Of a stretch of DNA of 64,000 nucleotides, positions 21,779 to 32,428 are shown one piece after another. The first letter of the stretch is position 1, and each line of letters begins with the position of its first letter. Below the pieces are notes generated by a model. The model saw only the letters and a program-made list of their open reading frames with translations. It ran no database searches and was not told where the DNA came from. The position numbers and the translations under genes are program-made. Source of the stretch: Aphanomyces cochlioides (lineage: Eukaryota; Oomycota; Saprolegniomycetes; Saprolegniales; Verrucalvaceae); NCBI GenBank assembly GCA_019828595.1, contig JAHQRK010000015.1, positions 1,364,001 through 1,428,000 of the forward strand. The letters are read 5' to 3'.

Positions 21779-22643
21779 TCAATGACTCGGACTCGGCATT
21801 TGATGGAGGTGCTGAGTCGTTCTATTTCGTGCATTGCAGCCCTTCCCACGATAGAACCCCGTCGTGCCTGCCATTGTAAAGTCTTCACCAGTTGATATAA
21901 TTTGTGCTTCCCACTGACTGACGACTGGGTTCAATGCATCAAGTATTACTGGCTCAAATTTGCTCCACTCATAAGGGAAAGTAAGACCAACCGCAATATA
22001 GTACGAAGCTCGTTCACTGCTCATGACGCCTGGCATGTCGTCAGTGACATGCAACGCTGCAATAGGCGTCGACGTGGCCATAACAACGCCACCAGTTGAA
22101 TGGAGCTTTTTTAGAGGGCGATCCATTGTCAAGGTCAGCACAATCACAGTTGTAAAAGTGTTCATTTGCTTGTCAACGAGGTAAATCTTGAAGCAAGTCG
22201 TGTCACCCAGAAGTATGCCTGTGTACTTGCAGTCAACCAAAATCCATGAGTTTGATGCATTTGCCATGTCTCCAGAAAGCGCATGAAAAAGAAGAGGCTC
22301 GATATAACTAATATTGTACAGGTAATCGGCTTGTCTTCCAGGGTCGCACATGGTTGTTTGAAGTTTGACTTGGTCGTTGGGATCCGTCGTCACGTAAGCT
22401 ACGACTGGCTGAGTAGTGAGATGCTCTATTGCCAAGAGCTGAGATTGGATTTGGAATGGTTGCGTAGCTAAGATGGGCAGAAGCTTAACAATGGAGGGAC
22501 TCTTGTAGTTATTTGATGGCTGACCGGGGCTCGCGGTTCCAAATAAGAACTTGCTTATTTTTATAAGAAGCAGTAAGTTCCCACGAAAGGACCACAAACG
22601 CAACAGCGCATGACAGCAAGCGGCTCTTAATCTCCAATATCAT
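21779..22643 (-). pseudogene. Truncated copy of the unknown membrane-protein family
   Basis: Minus strand. The ATG at 22643 opens an N-terminal hydrophobic helix (LLSCAVAFVVLSWELTASYK). A one-base shift near 22545 moves into the frame that carries the ectodomain ('SNNYKSPSIVKLLPIL', 'LYNISYIEPLLFHALSG', 'LVDCKYTGILLGDTTCFKIY', 'TSTPIAALHVTDDM', 'LTFPYEWSKF'). This aligns with residues up to about 265 of the intact 684-residue gene at 51806-53860, then loses homology after 'GTTGFYRG' near 21835 and ends at 21779. The transmembrane half is absent. Function of the family unknown. Confidence 0.75.
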
Positions 22644-23214
22644 CGAGACCTTCGTCCTTGGCTTCTTGATCATGTTGACACTGGCGTTGTTTATAATTAG
22701 CACGAATCGACCAAATCATTCAGAGTTTTGTGATACTTGGGGAGACAAAGACGCTATATCGAGGGACAGTTTGCCCTTCAAATGGACTAACATCACCAGG
22801 GCGACAGTATATGCCAACAGCGCGAAAACAACTTGAGAGTGGAATAAGCCACGAATAAACGTCTTCTCGACGTGAACTAAGTTACCCCTTCATCCCTTTC
22901 ACCACCAGGATTCCGCAAGCTCAACTCACCGTTGTGACTTGGCAATCAACTTGACAACTGAAACATTTTGCATACTTTCTTCATGAAGGATCATTTGGAT
23001 TTCCTGGATTGCTCGGCCCAATAGCTTACAGATATGGCAATTCCGTCTCCAAAATATCCTCGCAGGTGCCATTGTGATTGTGAGTTGCATCGTCTTTCAA
23101 GCTCGTCATGTGCTTCGAATGATAATCTAACAACTAAAATTCGAATGGCGATATGTAAATATGGAGATTCCACATTTCATGCAAATTCAAGAAAATCGGA
23201 GTATCCATATTTGA
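22644..23214. other. Intergenic, no gene recognised
   Basis: Spacer between two minus-strand genes. It should hold the promoter of the former gene at 22643 and the 3' end signals of the PUB gene. No conserved frame. Confidence 0.4.
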
Positions 23215-24956
23215 TTATTGCGTTTGTTGGTATTCGGTAATTGCTCGTTGCAGGCGGCTTTGCGCATCACGGAGCAAGCTTTCTTGGCGGTTTTGGAGCA
23301 CCAGAAGATCAGTGCTATCATCCCTTTCGAAGCCAACAGCCTTGAGGAAAGCAATGCCGCCAATTAGTGATCCAACGCGTTTCTTGAATGCCGCATTGCC
23401 AGTGTTGATCTTACCGTACTTTTCCAACTCATTTGCCTTCTCAAGGACGTTCGTTACGTACACCAACAAAGTCTTCAGAGCGGTCAAGCCGTCGCCACCA
23501 ACGCGGTAATTCATCAGTTTGGAGATACTGGATTGCATTTGTTCCTCAGAAGAAGCAGATAATTCAGCCGATGATGGTCGTTTGGCGGGTGTCGAAGACG
23601 ACGTAGCGACAACCAATTCTGGGCTTTCCAGGGACGTTGCCTTGGACAACACACCTACGACGGAGTCAACTCTGTGATCGATCTGGCACACAAACCATTG
23701 TGAGCTCGACGTTCAGCCTTATCGAGTTCGATTTGCTTGAGAAGGCGTTCACGCTCCTTCTTCGCTTCAAGCTTTTCTCGCTTTTGTTTTTCACGCATAA
23801 GCCGGGTTTGAATCGCTTCGTACTCTTCTCTAGCTGCCGTCATGTCTTTGCCCATGTTACGACGTGCAATTTCTCGAGCAATTTCATCTTTCTTGGCTTG
23901 TTCAGCTCGCGCGGCCTTCTTTTCTTCAATACGGCGCTTAAGCTCGGCGACCTTGGCTTCCTTTTCTTCGGCAGTCAAGACTTTTTTATGTTTCTACATG
24001 CGTATTAGTTTTCCGCCCAAATGAGTGCTTTCGTACAGCCATGTCAATGAATTGAATTGGTGCGTCAATGTCAGGATCTTCTTGGTGCTCTTCAATCCAC
24101 GCAATGGCTGCGTCGAGTGAGCTGTCATTGGTCGCCAAGAGGGATTTACGAGCACGAACGTCAGGAAATCCCATTTCGACCAACTAAATCAACAAGCCGT
24201 GAGCATCAAAGGAAATCGATAAGGCACAGTACTTGCTGGAGCAATTGCTCGTTCACGGGGGGAAGTTCCATTTGAGGTGTCGCAGTTTCAGTGTCCGCCT
24301 TGGCATCAGACAATTCTTGTTGGGACAAAGCCAGCGCACGAGCTAATTCTTCATCTTCTTTGGCATCTTCTTCAGCTGACTGGGCTGATGGGGTTGGAGC
24401 CGCAACTGGTGCTTGTGGGGCAGCTGGAGGGGCCGAACTTGCTTCCAGGTTGAATTTGCGCAAGCGAGCTTCACGAGGATCCTCCCACGTAGCTCCTACG
24501 TGTTTCCAGTCAAATAAAATCTTCTCGGTATTTGTACCTGAGCTCCCAAGCGCAAAGCCTTCGGACGCGAATGGGTTGTATCCAGCCGAGGCACGCCACG
24601 TGTCAATTTTCGACTTGAGGCCGTTGACGTCCGCACCAACAAGCTCGTCAACTTTTTGCGAGTTGACGTACAGGTGAAACGTGGGGAAACCACGCACACC
24701 AAAGGTACTAATGACGTCTTTGTTGCTCGCTTCGTCGACTTCGAGAAAGACGACGTCATGGTATTCATTTGCCCATTGATGGAACGTTGGTTTGATAAAT
24801 TGGCATGGGCCACACCTTCAAAACCATCGTTAGAGCCAGCATACGATGGGGAAAATAGTACCATTTAGCAGTGAAGTCCACAACGACTAGTTTGCCGCCC
24901 GCGCTACGCAATTTGGACGTGAAATCCGCATACCCGAACACTTCGATGACGCCCAT
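23215..24956 (-). CDS. Thioredoxin-UIM-UBA-PUB domain protein (ubiquitin/p97 adaptor-like)
   Basis: Five exons on the minus strand: 24956-24862, 24815-24233, 24183-24037, 23993-23696, 23654-23215. They join to exactly 521 codons (520 aa). The introns are 46, 49, 43 and 41 nt, all GT..AG; two (46 and 43 nt) contain CTAAC/CTAAT-like branch sites. Residues 1-105 are a thioredoxin fold with an intact WCGPC site (32-36; the Trp codon spans intron 1). Around 190-210 lies a ubiquitin-interacting motif (EDEELARALALSQQE); 226-270 a UBA domain (LVEMGFPDVRARKSL); 275-375 a charged coiled coil; 400-520 a PUB domain (LLVYVTNVLEKANELEKYGK), which binds p97/Cdc48 tails in known families. Likely role: redox-linked protein quality control. 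The domain match is strong; the role is inferred. Confidence 0.88.
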
Positions 24957-26067
24957 GATCGATTTGGTCAACTTTCTTCTTGGATATTCTATGGCAATAT
25001 CCTCTTAGGTACGACGACGAACTTTCTGTGTGAATATTACTCCTGAAATTTGATAATTCATTGTATTGAATTATGAGATTTTTCTTATGAAATCATGAAA
25101 ACTTGCAGATAAAAGGACATTTCAGCTTGTGAAAATACCATCTTGGAGTTTATGAAGTAGCAGAGAGATATCTGGTTGGCATTTACGAGAAAGAGATGGT
25201 ATATTGAGGCTGAATTCGGGCATTAAGTTCCACTCCGTTTGAGCTGCCAAATTTGGCGACAGCAACAATAGAATGCAATTGGAGTAAGGATGTTTTACAT
25301 TCTTGTAGTCTCCAAGTTGTGGCAAGGAATAGGAGTCGGAATTTTATCGACATCCTTGTGGTGCTTCATTGAGGAAGTACCGTGAACCTGAACGGAGAAT
25401 TTTTGTCGAGTTTACAGGTGAAAAGTAAACAGAACCAGTGAGCACACTCCATTGTAATGAGGAATTGTCGGGATATGTCGACCAAAATTCATTTTAATGG
25501 GTTGATAACACTGCATTTTCAGCACCTTGTGAGCTTGGCTGGGGGGATCCCGATAATTTCCTTATAATTCGCTCTCTGGCCGCAGTATGAACGGTAGGTG
25601 TATCAAAACGGCGGGGGAAGTTGTGAGTATTTATATTGACAAGTCATGTCAACAACGAAGTTGGGGGATGGCTAAGATGTCCCTGAGCCAAGATGAACTG
25701 AACATCATGGATAGTCTACGTTTTCCATAAGTGAAGAATTCAGTGGCAAGGGCATCGAAATTTGTAGTATTGATTCGTATACTGATTAGCCTCTTCCGAG
25801 TACCGTCGTGTTTTAACAGCATCTATCTTAACAATGTTAAGATAGATGCTTGATCAAGTGATAGATGAATTTTGGCGAAAGAGCGAGTCGGTGTGCGGAT
25901 AAAATTTAGCCCAAACAAAGAGATGCCGTGATGGGTCGGCACAGGGAGATATCGCCCGTGAGATCGTGCTGAGAAAGCTTATTTTTCTTGAAATTCGTAT
26001 TTTCCTGTGGAAAAGATATGGATGGAATTTATTTCTGTCCCGGCTTCAAATTTATTTGAGTGCTTTA
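24957..26067. other. Intergenic, AT-rich, one perfect-arm palindrome
   Basis: No gene recognised. It contains the palindrome at 25818-25850. Upstream part is the promoter region of the PUB gene. Confidence 0.4.
25818..25850. repeat. 33-bp palindrome (hairpin/cruciform)
   Basis: Two 16-bp arms (AGCATCTATCTTAACA and its complement) around a single central base. No loop or flanking duplication. Could be a folded terminator or a small transposon scar. Confidence 0.6.
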
Positions 26068-26782
26068 GGGCCCGTCTGGCAACCGAAAATATTACAATAA
26101 GGGCGGGTCTGGAAGCCACCAAAAATGGCATAAAAACGCCAAAAAATGCCATAATTCGAAATATGCCATAATTTTCAATTTTGACTGTCTGGATGCCACC
26201 TTCTCAAAGATTTTTTTGTCACAATTTTCTGGAGTTTTGGCCAAATTATGCCATAAAAAAAATGGACCAAATTGGTCTATTTTATTTATGACATATTTTC
26301 GTCATGAACGCACTGATCGAGTCAAGCTCGAGATTCAGCCTGTCATCTCTACAAAAATACACGCACACACTATATATTATCACTGTTGCATGTTCTAACA
26401 CTATGAGAAGCGACAGTGATCAAGCCTTGCTCATCTCTGGCTCATTTCAACGTTTCCGGTAGGAAGAGACTGACACAGTAGTATGACAACAATCGTCTGC
26501 ACCCGTAATGTTGAAGTTTCTTATGGGTCTCAAGTTGTGCCATTCAGACAAATAACAAATTCTCCAACTATTCCATTTTAACTTGTGAATTTGGAACTTT
26601 GGAAAATTTTTGCAAAATGTCATTTCAGTTTTATGGAATAAAAAATGATGGGCATCCAGACCCGCCCTAAATAAGCCCAAAATGGCATTTTGAGGCCAAA
26701 TTCAATAATTGAGGTAAAAATATGACCTTGGTTATCTCAGAGAGTTTTGCACCAAATCCAATATTTTTGGTTGGGATATACA
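26068..26782. mobile_element. MITE copy 1, PIF/Harbinger-like, truncated and carrying a nested MITE
   Basis: Begins GGGCCCGTCTGGCAACC after TTA (26065-26067). Apart from the nested element, its body (26068-26100 plus 26671-26782) matches copy 2 at 26802 through 'CCAATATTTTTGGTTGGGATAT'. The 3' end is missing. Confidence 0.55.
26101..26667. mobile_element. Nested MITE with GGGCGGGTCTGG inverted ends and TAA duplication
   Basis: 567 bp. Left end GGGCGGGTCTGGAAGCC, right end the complement of GGGCGGGTCTGGATGCC. Flanked by TAA on both sides (26098-26100 and 26668-26670). Copy 2 at 26802 supplies the empty site: there the sequence reads CAATAAATAGG without the insert. The three-base TWA duplication and GGG ends fit PIF/Harbinger. 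No transposase. Confidence 0.75.
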
Positions 26783-26801
26783 GTCATGGCTCGATTTATT
26801 A

Positions 26802-27074
26802 GGGCCTGTCTGGCAACCGAAAATATTACAATAAATAGGCCCTAAATGCCATTTTGTGGCCAAATTCAATAATTTAGGTCAAAATATGAACTTATTTATG
26901 TCAAAGCGTTTTGCACCAAATCCAATATTTTTGTTGGGATATTCTCAGTGGAGGCTCCCAAAATGCCATTTTACGAGATGGAGGTTTTACCTCCATTTTG
27001 AATATGCCATAAATCGTTGATCCCAATTTTGCTGAAAATGGCATATTGACTTTGAAATTTTGCCAGACGCACCC
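26802..27074. mobile_element. MITE copy 2, PIF/Harbinger-like, complete
   Basis: 273 bp from GGGCCTGTCTGGCAA to the inverted end TTGCCAGACGCACCC, flanked by TTA (26799-26801 and 27075-27077). Same family as copy 1. Confidence 0.65.
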
Positions 27075-27077
27075 TTA

Positions 27078-27830
27078 ACCGTTGAGTGAATACTTGACTA
27101 TTAAAACGGCTCAAACTAAGCATGGCTATCCAGTTCATCGAATCCATCACGACAGGCTGCATTGAGGAGACACAGGCTCTCTGGTTTTGATTGGTCTCAA
27201 ATATGAGGTTAAAAAGCTTGTACGAGATCTGAAAGTCGTCAGTCGTCTTGTTTCGCCAGTGTATCACAATACAATAATCTATTTTTGACCACTCACGACT
27301 TTAATATTCAGAGTTCCATGCAATTGTTGACCAATGTTGAGAAATCCTTAACACTAGCGCATACTAGTATTCCCGAGTGGCAAGGAATACGTTAGATCTG
27401 ATCGTTGCATCTCCGCATCTTTGAAACCACTGGTTAGTACCGTTTCTGCGCCATTCACTAAAAGAAAATACTCCAAGGGGACATGTTAAGAGGGACTAAA
27501 CTGAATGTGGTAGTGGATTAAATGTTTCTAACACTGTTGCAATCAGTACATTTTGGTTAAAGAGTGCTCTTAGTGGTGCCATTCGTGCAGCTGCTGCTTA
27601 TTGTAATAGCGCTGGCCATGATCTGACGGTATTTTGCACCCTTTGAACTCAATAAATTATTGAAAAATGGAAAAAGATATTGGAAAGGTCGAGATAAGAA
27701 TTGGCTTTTTTTTTAACCTATGCGTTTTATCTCGTTTGGGGACAATAGACGCATTACGAACATGTGCAGCAGGAGGGCTGGATTTCAGGGCGGAACTGCC
27801 CGGCCAATCTAAACTCACTCTTCCACTTCC
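27078..27830. other. Intergenic, promoter side of the first pseudokinase gene
   Basis: No gene recognised in about 750 bp; the last stretch includes a poly-T run near 27709. Confidence 0.4.
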
Positions 27831-28937
27831 ATGGGGTGCTCCAACTCGAAATCAGCGCACGACGTTGTCGTCGCGGAGCCGAATCCCCATGCGATTTATT
27901 CTCCACCACGCGGCTTGAGCCAAGCTTTGAATGCGTTCCAGCAGCCAGGACCCACGCCAGCCGGTACGACCCAGCAATTGTTCTATCCACAGCAGAACGC
28001 GACGTATCTTGCGCCGACGAATGATGGAGTCGACTGGACCGACTACCGTGAGCTACAGCAATACAAGGCACAGTACTGGATCGACTATGACGACTTGTCG
28101 ATCATCCGCAGCTTGCCTTGCAATTACATGAAGACCGAGGTCGGCAACTTGAATGGCCAACCTGTCTTGATCAAATCGTTCGACTTGTCGAAATCGCCGG
28201 ATGAAATTGCCAAGTCGCGCAAGTCACTCGTGTCGGAGATCAAATCCATGGCACGTATCCACCACCCCAACATTGTCGCGTTCCTGGGCTTCAATTTGTC
28301 GCCAGATCACGGACTTGTCTGTGTTTCCGAGTACATGGACAACCAAACATTGCGTGACCTCCTTGAAAAACCCAAACTCGCATCGAAATTGTCATGGGCA
28401 GTCGAGAAAATTGGCTACGCGATTGACATTTGCTCGGCGTTGGCGTACATGCACAGTCTCAAGCCAACGTTGATCCACCGGAATGTGAAAGCGGCCAAAG
28501 TGTTGCTGAGCTTCGAACATCCCCGAGCCAAGCTGAGCGGGTTCGGCGTCTCGCGTGAACGATCGTACGTCCAAGAAATGACCAACAAGATTGGCGAAAT
28601 CGAATGGAGTGCGCCTGAGCTTTTGATCGACGGCGAAGACTACACGGAGAAAGTTGATGTCTATTCCTTTGGCATGCTCTTGACTGAATTGGACACGTGT
28701 GCCACACCGTTCGCCGAAGAGAAAGTTACGATGCATGCGAACGACTTTACAAACGCACTTGCGACAGGAGCTTTGCGACCGAAACTCTCTCCCAACTGTC
28801 CAACGGTGATTGCCAAGGTCGTAAAATACTGTCTCCAGCAAGATCCCCACATACGTCCATCCAGCAGTACAGTCCTCGATATGCTCAATGATGCTAAAGC
28901 CGACTTGGCCCGCCAATCTGCGCAACCTGTGCCTTAA
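27831..28937 (+). CDS. TKL-like pseudokinase 1, N-myristoylation type
   Basis: 368 residues. Starts MGCSNSKS: Gly2 with Cys3 and Ser/Lys is the form of dual myristoyl/palmitoyl membrane anchors. Residues about 10-65 are a low-complexity Pro/Gln linker. The shared 'DWTDYREL' box is near 68-74. Kinase-like fold about 88-365: beta-3 Lys115 (VLIK) and alpha-C Glu136 are present, but no glycine loop is seen. The catalytic loop reads HRNVKAAKVLL (HRD Asp replaced by Asn218, catalytic Asn by Lys) and DFG reads GFG (Gly237). APE (WSAPELL), DVYSFG and the late Arg (IRPSS) are kept, so the fold should be intact. Probably catalytically inactive scaffold or regulator at a membrane. First of nine tandem copies. 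Confidence 0.88.
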   Translation: MGCSNSKSAHDVVVAEPNPHAIYSPPRGLSQALNAFQQPGPTPAGTTQQLFYPQQNATYLAPTNDGVDWTDYRELQQYKAQYWIDYDDLSIIRSLPCNYMKTEVGNLNGQPVLIKSFDLSKSPDEIAKSRKSLVSEIKSMARIHHPNIVAFLGFNLSPDHGLVCVSEYMDNQTLRDLLEKPKLASKLSWAVEKIGYAIDICSALAYMHSLKPTLIHRNVKAAKVLLSFEHPRAKLSGFGVSRERSYVQEMTNKIGEIEWSAPELLIDGEDYTEKVDVYSFGMLLTELDTCATPFAEEKVTMHANDFTNALATGALRPKLSPNCPTVIAKVVKYCLQQDPHIRPSSSTVLDMLNDAKADLARQSAQPVP

Positions 28938-29217
28938 GAGCATCTCTAAGCGGCCTTAAATCCTGTTCCTGCGACCATGTTGACGGCGTCTCATCCCATT
29001 ACTTGCTGGCCTCTCCGAGCATGTGGCAAGTCTTTTAAGCCAATCAAATCTTATTTCAAGCCGATATATATGAATTCCAAGCTCTGATTGGATAATAATA
29101 TAACATTTTAGCCAATAGAAAGTAATTTTCTGTCGTTCAGACGCAAGACGGTCAATTACAAGCGGTATGCAACATTGACTGGCATTTTCATATTCGCGAC
29201 CGCACTGTCTAATCGTC

Positions 29218-30270
29218 ATGGGTTGCAGCTCGTCCACGGAAGCAGCGGCGCCAATTAACCGCCCTACAGCGCCTGTCCCGACCAACAACAACAACGCTAC
29301 GAATGGCAAGTCGTTTGGTACTACTGCTGCGCCTAGCATCCGCAACCTCGTGGCCACCCAGAATAACGCTGGTCCGATCGACTGGTCGCAATACACAGAA
29401 TTGGAGCCCTACAAGGAAAAGTTCTGGATCGACATTGAAGACTTGACCATCGTCCGCCCATTGAAGTCGAGCTACATGAAGACTGAAATGGGTAACTTGC
29501 ACGGCGAGTCCGTCTTGCTCAAGTCGATCGACAACGCCGCCCCAGCAGACGAAATCGCCAAGTCGCGCAAGGCTCTCGTGTCTGAAATCACGTCCATGGC
29601 GCGGATCAGCCACCCCAACATTGTCGGCTTCAAGGGTTTCTCTATCTCGCCTGAAATGGGCCTTGTCTGCATCTCGGAATACATGGAATCCAAGACACTC
29701 CGCGTGCTATTGGACAACCCCAAGCAGTTCGCCAAGCTCACTTGGGCCAACGAAAAGATCAATTTTGCCATCGACATTTGCTCGGCTTTGTGCTACATGC
29801 ATAGCCTCAAGCCTACGTTGATCCACCGTAACGTGAAGGCGCAAAAGGTCCTCTTGAACAAGTCGCGGACGCAAGCCAAGTTGAGCGGCTTTGGTGCTTC
29901 CCGTGACCGCTCGTTCGAGCAAGAAATGACCAACAAGATTGGGGAAATCGAATGGAGTGCCCCCGAACTTATCATGGAAGATGAAGACTACACTGAAAAG
30001 GTCGATGTGTACTCGTTCGGTGTCTTGCTCACTGAACTCGACACTGGCGCCCTTCCATTTGCTGATGTCAAGGACACCATGCACTCGACTGCCTTCACCA
30101 ACAAACTCGTGTCGGGCGCCTTGCGTCCTCAATTGAGCCCCGACTGCCCGCCTGCGATTGTCAAAGTGGTCAAGTCGTGTCTACAACAAGACCCTCACAT
30201 TCGCCCCACGAGTGCCAAAGTGCTTGAACTTCTCAACGCGGCCAAGGCAGAAATGGCCGCCGCCGCTTAA
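29218..30270 (+). CDS. TKL-like pseudokinase 2, N-myristoylation type
   Basis: 350 residues, MGCSSSTE start. Asn/Pro/Thr-rich linker, then 'DWSQYTELEPYKEKFWIDIEDL', a box conserved throughout the array. Lys in VLLKSID and Glu in LVSEITSM are kept; the catalytic loop is HRNVKAQKVLL and the DFG site GFG in LSGFGASR. The Asp losses are the same as in copy 1, so the loss predates the duplication. Upstream at 29037-29120 are CCAAT-type boxes (AGCCAATCAAA, TGATTGGATAA, AGCCAATAGA), likely the promoter. Intergenic distance to copy 1 is only about 280 bp. Confidence 0.9.
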   Translation: MGCSSSTEAAAPINRPTAPVPTNNNNATNGKSFGTTAAPSIRNLVATQNNAGPIDWSQYTELEPYKEKFWIDIEDLTIVRPLKSSYMKTEMGNLHGESVLLKSIDNAAPADEIAKSRKALVSEITSMARISHPNIVGFKGFSISPEMGLVCISEYMESKTLRVLLDNPKQFAKLTWANEKINFAIDICSALCYMHSLKPTLIHRNVKAQKVLLNKSRTQAKLSGFGASRDRSFEQEMTNKIGEIEWSAPELIMEDEDYTEKVDVYSFGVLLTELDTGALPFADVKDTMHSTAFTNKLVSGALRPQLSPDCPPAIVKVVKSCLQQDPHIRPTSAKVLELLNAAKAEMAAAA

Positions 30271-30872
30271 TCGGGATTTATATAGCCGCTTGCATGTATA
30301 TAAGCTAGAAAGACTAGATGCTCCAAGGCGAGAGCATATCTCCTCCAAATCCAACGTGGATCTTGCTTGTAACATACTCTCTTTCTTGAGCGTACCATGA
30401 CACACACGAAGCACGCCAACGACTGCCAACTCTTCCGACCAGTTACAAACTCAGATCTGCGGTCTGCGATCCTTTCCTTCAGCGGTGGACATGGAGAGCT
30501 TGCGAGTTGGATTTGTCAGTCCATGCTGAGTGAAACGGATGCTGAGGTTGAAAAGTTGGTGACAAAGTAATGCCCATCTCTGTCGCGGTCGTTTGTTCAC
30601 CGTGGATGACATGAATCTTGGTCACGAAAGTCCAATGCGGGAAATCCAATTCCTCCGTGAAACTGGTGTCGACTTGACATTAAAAAGCTCCTCGAGCTTC
30701 GTGACGGCATGCTTTTCCTCACTTCTGCATTGACTCTGAGACTGTGTGTTCGGATGAAATGGTTGGTGCCAGGGACAAGAGCTCAAGTTGCTTCCTGAAA
30801 GGAGATCGAGATTAGCAACCCTGAAGCAACACAACTCTGGAATGACAACTCTCGTCTGTGACTTGCGTCTTT
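30271..30872. other. Intergenic, no gene recognised
   Basis: 3' flank of pseudokinase 2 up to the pogo-like element. No conserved frame. Confidence 0.4.
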
Positions 30873-31087
30873 TACAGTCAACCTTCAGAATAGTGATATC
30901 AATTTTCCGAGTAAACTGTATAATATTTCAAAGGATTGCATTTTCACAGTTCTTTCAACGATGATTTAGTTATACGACTTGATATCTCACTATCTTCTTT
31001 CCTGTGATATCAAATCTTGAGAATATAGATTCTAAACTCTTGAGAATATAGTTTGTAAAATCTTTGAGGGAAGGCAACATACAATTT

Positions 31088-31540
31088 TCATTGTAGAGTC
31101 CAATTAATGCATCTGTCGACAAGCTCGAACGTTTCCTCATCCAATATTTGAGTGTGTGTCCAACAATTTTCTATCGTCCTGTTGGAAACATGCTGCCAAT
31201 CTTGAGGCTGTAAATGAGGTGTCGTATTGGGCGGTAGCATTTCGATGGTAACGTTGGACAAGGGGTCACAATACCATCCGACCTTGCTCCACACAGGTTC
31301 GATAGCCTGTGTGGAGCAAGGTCGGATGGCATGTCGTCCTTGAGGATATTCACGATTGTAGACTGTGGGCGCGGATGGCAAGTTGAATGTTTCAAAGGCC
31401 CATTGGGCCAATATCTTCTGGGTAAAGCTGCTGTTCGCCTTGTAGTGTCGAATCATTGTCTGTTTCTGCTCTTTGGTCAAGCGGATTCGTTTGGCTTTCA
31501 TCTTGTCCAGTATTGACAAGCCATGCCAGCCACCACGCAC
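31088..31540 (-). pseudogene. Remnant pogo/CENP-B-type transposase
   Basis: About 150 codons. The N-terminal part is a CENP-B/jerky-type helix-turn-helix (KRIRLTKEQKQTMIRHYKAN.. and 'LAQWAFETFNLPSAPT'). The C-terminal part jumps to the end of a DDE domain ('NVTIEMLPPNTTPHLQPQDW'). The middle of the DDE domain, including its catalytic Asp residues, is missing, so this copy cannot encode an active enzyme. The break coincides with the palindrome at 31274-31329. Confidence 0.75.
31274..31329. repeat. Palindrome with 24-bp arms inside the pogo remnant
   Basis: CCATCCGACCTTGCTCCACA.. is followed after an 8-base loop (TTCGATAG) by its full complement. It lies where transposase homology is interrupted, so it may be the scar of a fold-back deletion. 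Confidence 0.75.
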
Positions 31541-31638
31541 TAAAAACTGTATAATTGGATATCTTTAATTTTGATATGAATATTATTTTTCAAAAATATA
31601 GATATTCAGTAGTATCACTATTCTGAAGGTTGACTGTA

Positions 31639-32428
31639 TGGTTCCTCCAACGCACCGACCCCAAGTATTTCGTACAGAACAGATCGAGCCTCCCTCCATC
31701 CACGACAGTCAAAGGACTAGCAATTCAACACACAGGTCAAACATCCTTGACAGGAACCTTCAAGGCATCCTTTCCCATGACCGCTTTGTCAGATTCGATG
31801 TTTGCACCAACCTCCAATCGATGTTGTCAAGAAATATTTCTCGGGAAGCTTCTTTACAACCCATCTTTTCTCAAATCCTCTCGAAACTGCACAAGAACAT
31901 CCATCATCCACAAATTCACCGTACAAACAAGCTCAATGACGGTCGTGAGGTCTCGTTGAATTGTTTCACTTTCAAGCGTATAGCTCCGTGCGCCGCCATC
32001 AACTTTCAAGCAATCTCTCAGCATGGCTTTGACACTTCCTTTTGTATCAAAAAGTCATATGTCATATCATTTTATGTATCATAATTCTCATACATCACAA
32101 TTTTCAGCGTGCTTGCTCGTGTCTTCTAGGGAACAAGGTATCAAGGCAAGGCCCACTGCTTCTAGATAGCACAGCTCCATGGTTCTTCCCCCGAGCTCGC
32201 TTAATCTCATTGTAACGAGAGCTAGATGGCCACGGCGAGAATAAAACCTAAATAAACCTAAACACCAATGTCGATTTAAACCTTGAAAAACCTGGATGAA
32301 AATTGAAATCAATTGAAAAAAATTGAAAGCTGATATACTGAACGAACAGACAAAGTGTGCAGCCATGTCTGTCTCCCTCTCTCGCCACACTCTCTCGCCA
32401 TTACGACATTTCCAACGACTTGTACACC
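31639..32428. other. Intergenic, promoter side of pseudokinase 3
   Basis: About 790 bp with short unconserved frames on both strands. No gene recognised. Confidence 0.4.

Larger units (their letters stand above)
30875..31636. mobile_element. pogo/Tigger-like DNA transposon, internally deleted
   Basis: 762 bp with inverted ends of about 24-25 bp (CAGTCAACCTTCAGAATAG..), each flanked by TA (30873-30874 and 31637-31638). CAGT ends with a TA duplication are typical of pogo. It holds a remnant transposase on the minus strand and an internal palindrome. Confidence 0.8.
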
